DNA of 64,000 bases from Ziziphus jujuba (lineage: Eukaryota; Streptophyta; Magnoliopsida; Rosales; Rhamnaceae), in the NCBI RefSeq assembly GCF_031755915.1, contig NC_083389.1:27721501-27785500 (forward strand), given 5' to 3'. How positions within the stretch are numbered: the stretch's first letter is position 1; each line of letters opens with the position of its first letter. Below, one piece after another: positions 59,441 to 64,000 of this stretch. A program made the translations under genes and the position numbers. The notes beneath the pieces are model-generated. The model was not told the DNA's origin. It did no database searches and was given only the letters and a program-made list of their open reading frames with translations.

Positions 59441-60346
59441 TTGAGAAATATACATACATATTATGAATGAATAGTATGTTGTTCATATGGGGGTGGGTTT
59501 TGTTGCTGTTTCTTTTTTCTGATTTTTGTATAAAGTGAGAACAGTGATTTTATGTGGTGTTTTTATTATTTGGTGGGGTTGTGATTAATTTGATTTGTAG
59601 GTTGAAACCCAAAAAGAAGAACCAAAAAAGGCAAAGGGAGCCGAGATTTGCGTTCATGACAAAGAGTGAGGTTGATCAGCTTGATGATGGGTACCGATGG
59701 CGCAAGTACGGACAAAAAGCTGTGAAAAATAGCCCTTATCCAAGGTTCATATCAAATCACAATTTTTTTTGAATATTTCTTTTTTTAAAAAAAAAAAAAT
59801 TTCCATGCTAAAATTAGAATTTTTATTTCATTTTTTCTTACGAGCTACGAAAAAATGTTTTAACACTACTACAGGAGCTACTACCGGTGCACCAGTGCAG
59901 GGTGCGGTGTGAAAAAGAGGGTAGAGAGATCTTCCGATGACCCGTCGATCGTCGTCACCACCTACGAAGGCCAGCATACTCATCCGAGCCCGGCAACTCC
60001 TCGAGGAAGCATCGGAATCGCTCCCATGGAGTCCGGTGGGTTCGTCCCGCCGGCTGCCACTTCACCATCACCCTTTGTCATTCCTCAACTTCCAAACTAC
60101 CAACAGCAACAACAACATTCATTTATATATAGCTCACCCCCTTCTCTTAATATTAGCTCCAGTACTACTGGTTTTAGTCCTTCCTCCTCTTCTTCTTCTT
60201 CTTTTCCAGCTTTCGTTCAAGAAAGACATAATTATAATTACATACCATCTTCGGCTTCTCTCCTCAGAGACTATGGACTTCTTGAGGATCTAGTGTCCAC
60301 CCAGATGAGGTCTACGGAGCAGAGAGATGGTGATATGATTGATTAA
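58697..60346 (+). CDS. WRKY48: WRKY transcription factor, group IIc, WRKY48-like
   Basis: Three exons (58697-59205, 59601-59744 and 59875-60346) give 374 aa. The N-terminus is acidic with [12 protein letters not shown], a Thr run, MTMTMTM, and [20 protein letters not shown] before an acidic stretch. A basic stretch [17 protein letters not shown] (172-188) leads into the WRKY domain: WRKYGQK at 203-209, zinc ligands C223, C228, H252 and H254 (C-X4-C-X23-H-X-H). The second intron falls after the Pro-Arg of SPYPR, the conserved WRKY-domain intron. The tail has TPRGSIGI, a poly-Gln/Ser region and [16 protein letters not shown]. The shared boxes ending in PNS-SSSSN, TPRG and RD-GLL match my memory of Arabidopsis WRKY48, a stress-responsive nuclear W-box-binding factor. 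Group IIc is certain; the orthologue call is likely. Confidence 0.93.
59206..59600 (+). other. WRKY intron 1 with a (GT)n microsatellite
   Basis: The donor is AAGCA|GTAAGT and the acceptor is GATTTGTAG|GTTG. It carries an ATT tract (about 59253-59273) and a long (GT)n tract (about 59396-59438), so it would be a length-variable marker. Confidence 0.85.
59745..59874 (+). other. WRKY-domain intron (intron 2)
   Basis: The donor is CCAAG|GTTCAT and the acceptor is CTACTACAG|GAGC. It splits the Arg codon of SPYPR, the position conserved across most WRKY groups. Confidence 0.88.
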
Positions 60347-63300
60347 TTTGATTTGTTATGTTTTTATTGATGAAGCTGGTATGTAATTCTGATCTAACTC
60401 ACTACTACTTCTGGGTTTGATTATCTTCTACACCCCATTTTCATGAGCTTAGTGTATCTTTCAGCTTATATTTATGTCACTGTAAAAATCACTAGCCTTT
60501 TTGGCCTGTCAAAGGGGACTTAGTAGTAGTTTCGCACTCGATCGGGGATTTCTTTTTCTTTCTTGTGTTTATTCTTTGTACTTAGTGATCATAACTCAAA
60601 TTTTATGCAGATTTATTTTATCAATTTGGTTTTGTATATCAATCCTTCAAATTGTCCAGTCTTCTCATTTATTTATTTATTTATTTTTCCTTCTCTTTCT
60701 CTATCTATATTCCCTTTTAATTTTATTGCTGATATTTTTTTGGTTGGAGGAACGTGCAGTTCTGGTGTTAATATAAAGGGCAAAAGAAATAGGGATAGGG
60801 TTAGGGTTATTGCAGCGCTCTTGCTTGATCCTGTTTTTGGATCCATTAGTTATTCGGTGTGAAAACCCTAAAGAAAAGGTTATATATTGGGCTGTAAAAA
60901 TAAATAAATAAATAAATAAACCCTGTGTATATATAAAGTAAAATAAACCCAACATATTGAGACATGCATGGATAATAGTGCAACATGCAATAGTTTTACT
61001 CGACCATATATATATCTGACTCTTTTTGTTTATTGGCATTTCTTATATATTAACCGTTGTTCTTTAATTTAAGCTATATGTATGCATAGATAATTAAGCT
61101 TGGCTCATCAAAGAACTTGGCGCGCATATATAAAGCTAGGTACTGTCTAGTAGTTTTTGATTGAGATGGAGGATATGGAGTGGTATGAGATTTAATTTGG
61201 TATGGGAAATTGTGACTTTTAAGCTTTGTGGAAGGTATATGAGTTTTCATACCTATTGAAGTTATTGAAGTCTTTTGTCTCCATATTGCATTGTCTTCGT
61301 TAGCTATGGATGTTCTTGAATGCCCATGCTACATATAGCCATGCTTGATTGCTATACAGATTTATGCCTAAAAGTTATGTATGCAGAAAAATAGGATCAG
61401 TTTCCAAATCTTTAATGTTTATGAACCACATTGTCTGTGGCTTTATTAATTCCCATCGAATGTTCCAATGTTTATGTATGTTTATACATTGATACTATGC
61501 ACACATACTGCATACATACACATTGATTCAACATATACTTTTTATATTGTTTGTAACAATCTTTCAATTTTAGCCATTAGCTTTCAAAAACCCTGATTTT
61601 AGAAGTATGTATGTATATATATATATATATATTATGTAGTATATGTACATGTATGATTTAGTTAAGATTTTCGTTGACATATTTCTTTTCAAATGAAAAG
61701 CGAGAGGACCGAGAAGCTAGCATGATATGGTATATATGTCGACAATTTGTAAAGATTAGAATAAGAAGCTTTATGGAAACTGGGAAAATATTGTCTTCGG
61801 TTTGTCAGGATAATTAGTACAGCTTTTATTTTGTTCCCTTTACAATATACAAAGTTTACTTTTAGCCTTTACTTTGTCATATTCTTATTTTTTTTTATTT
61901 CCATGACCAACTGGGAAATGTGCCATCTTTTTTCCCACTAGAAACCCTCCTTGCATGCATGCATACATGTTCATCTGATCCATCTAATCATACATGCCTG
62001 CATACCAACGAATTATATACGTATGTATGTAGCATACAAAAGTTATAGAGAGGATTTAATTAGAAAATCTAAAATTAAAATACTAAAGTGAATTGGATAG
62101 ATATATACAACATCTAATGAAGATATAAAATGAGAAATTTCGGTATATTTCTGCCATATACAAATACAAAAGTAGTGAATATTCTTTGACAGACGGAATC
62201 ATGCAAGAAAATTAGATGAAAAAAGGCACTCACTAAATGATTATATATATATATATAAAACACTCAATTACTAGAATTTAACCCCCCCCCTTTTTTTGCA
62301 TCGTACTATTATCTTTTTAATATTAAAGAGAGCTAATAGTTAAAGTCGAATTTCATTTTTTTTAAAAAAAAAAAAGAAAAAGGAAAAAAAGATGCAGGTT
62401 CTTCCGCAAATTCAATATAAGTGCCACCCAGATAGTAAGATGCCAAAAACAAATCCAAACAAGGAATATGCATGCATGAATGTTACCACTCTATCTTATA
62501 TAAATATATAGCTTCCTGCTTCACACCAAGCTAGTTGTTCACTGCACTATAAAAAAAACTATATATGTATATATATATATATATATACGTACGCGCATAT
62601 AATACACTCTCAAAATATACATGTGTAATATTCACAATTAATGCCTCCAACTAGTTGTTTCTTCTTGTTGGATTTCGCTTATGTGTATTCTTTTATTTTT
62701 TTATTTATTTTTTGACTTTTGAAAAACTATAATACAGTAAAGTATTCCAAATCTAATATTTGTTGAATTGCATTTGGAGTTTTACAAATGAAACGTTTAT
62801 TTAATTGCAAATGTGTCTAAAATATGGTAGATACCTATTCCTCACCTACAATGCCATAAATTACCATGAATTTCAAGCCATCAATTCTACTCATTAAGCT
62901 CAACAAGTAAGAAAGCTTCCGAATCTAGGTGGATAGATCGATTGACAAGGAATTTGAACACTACAATAGAACAATATTCAAGTCCCATTATTATATATAG
63001 ATATACACATCGTACCAAATATACATATTGTTTGGTTAATGCAAGTGAATCCACACTCAAAGTTGCAAAGACACATCGACCTCTACCTTTCTTACCTTTT
63101 ATTATTTTACCAGAAAAAAAAAAAAAAAAAAAGAAAAGTAAGAAAGCTTTTGCAGCATATTTACATGCATTATAAGAAAACAGACGAAAAGATATTATAT
63201 TTTTCGGTGGCCTAAATTAATTTGATTTGTCTCCAATTAAAATCATGCTTCTTAGGCTATGGACTGACTAAAAATAACCAAGTGACTTACCCTCATGAAA

Positions 63301-64000
63301 TGTCTAAAGCCGAGGCCTCTATAGATTCGATCCAATATTAGTTTTTGGACTCCATAAACACTCTCCCAGTTCTGCCAATGCCAAAAATTGAGCCCAATAG
63401 AACTAATATCCAACCATTTTGAACAAACACAAAACAGGACTTCTTGCAAAGGAGCGTATGCATATAAAGTGTCCAAATGCTACTAGTACTACTACTATTA
63501 TTATTATATATAAACCATAAATTAATTGTAAAGTTTCGAAAATCTTTAAATTTCAGATAAATTTTCTGTGACACAGTTAATACTAAAATATGGTTTCGTC
63601 TTAAACGTTGAAACCCACAAATGTAGATACAGAAAAACAACATGGTTAATAATTTCCAGATACAGATAATTTATGAGTTTAGCCAAATGGCTTACTTGAT
63701 AAAAGAACACTTTTTGTTGAACAAAGTGATTTAGCATAGATATAATTTAGAAAAAAGTGATTAAGCATACATATATACCAGAACCAGAAAGGAAGCTCAT
63801 ATCATATGCATGGAATTAGGTAAATGCATAAGGTCATCATTCACTGACCTTTTCTAAAAGTTAGCTTGACTCTTTCTCCTCCTGATCATCAACCACTCCT
63901 CCCTCTGAACCCCTAATCCAAGAACTACTATATAGAAAGTAGAAGAATTTGTCTATAGACTATAGTGATAGTATAGGAAAAGAACAAGAGGTCCATAATG
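60347..64000. other. 3' UTR of the WRKY gene and AT-rich spacer, no gene recognised
   Basis: The 3' UTR probably extends to about 60650. Beyond are (TA)n tracts (61615-61631 and 62571-62586), a run of C then T (62282-62297), A-rich runs (62365-62395 and 63113-63132) and ATGC/ATGT repeats (about 61954-62030). Small frames near 63250-63740 on the minus strand overlap each other and show no family character. Confidence 0.4.

Overview
The window looks like a nuclear segment from a eudicot plant, probably a woody rosid (the family-level guess is weak). The reasons are AT-rich spacers full of (TA)n tracts and homopolymers, short GT-AG introns, CT/GA-rich 5' leaders, and genes of plant-only families: a WRKY factor, an AIF-type atypical bHLH and a FAR1-like MULE transposase relative. 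Nothing suggests bacteria, an organelle or a virus.

Layout. (1) 1.9-12.1 kb, all on the minus strand: a tandem cluster of small secreted-peptide precursor genes. Copies A, B and C have a signal peptide, a KRHL box, an acidic spacer and a C-terminal S-[YF]-G ... T-H-H-Y box. D is a broken fourth copy. A and B lie in a visible ~2 kb segmental duplication, and a promoter block is shared by A, B and C. (2) 12.3-34.0 kb: two near-identical ~6.5 kb hAT transposons in the same orientation (12308-18804 and 27507-34019). Each has its own perfect 8-bp target-site duplication, short TAGGxGTGGGC terminal repeats, a long intron-rich leader and an intact 724-aa BED/hAT transposase. Between them lies repeat-rich DNA with a GRF-type zinc-finger remnant, inverted and direct repeats, and a dead FAR1-like gene. 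(3) 34-41 kb: repeats and AT-rich spacer, no gene recognised. (4) 41.6-42.2 kb (+): an intact AIF/bHLH147-150-type gene. (5) 46.8-49.4 kb (+): prefoldin subunit 3 in six exons. (6) 49.4-58.1 kb: AT-rich spacer. (7) 58.7-60.3 kb (+): a WRKY48-like group IIc gene in three exons. (8) 60.4-64 kb: spacer.

How the parts relate. The three conserved single-copy genes (bHLH, prefoldin, WRKY) are independent units. The left part is a dynamic neighbourhood: a locally duplicating peptide family next to recently mobile hAT elements. The best candidate for something not previously described is the secreted-peptide cluster. The clearest mobile system is the hAT pair, which looks recently active because both copies encode the same protein and, in the stretches I compared, I found only three small length differences.
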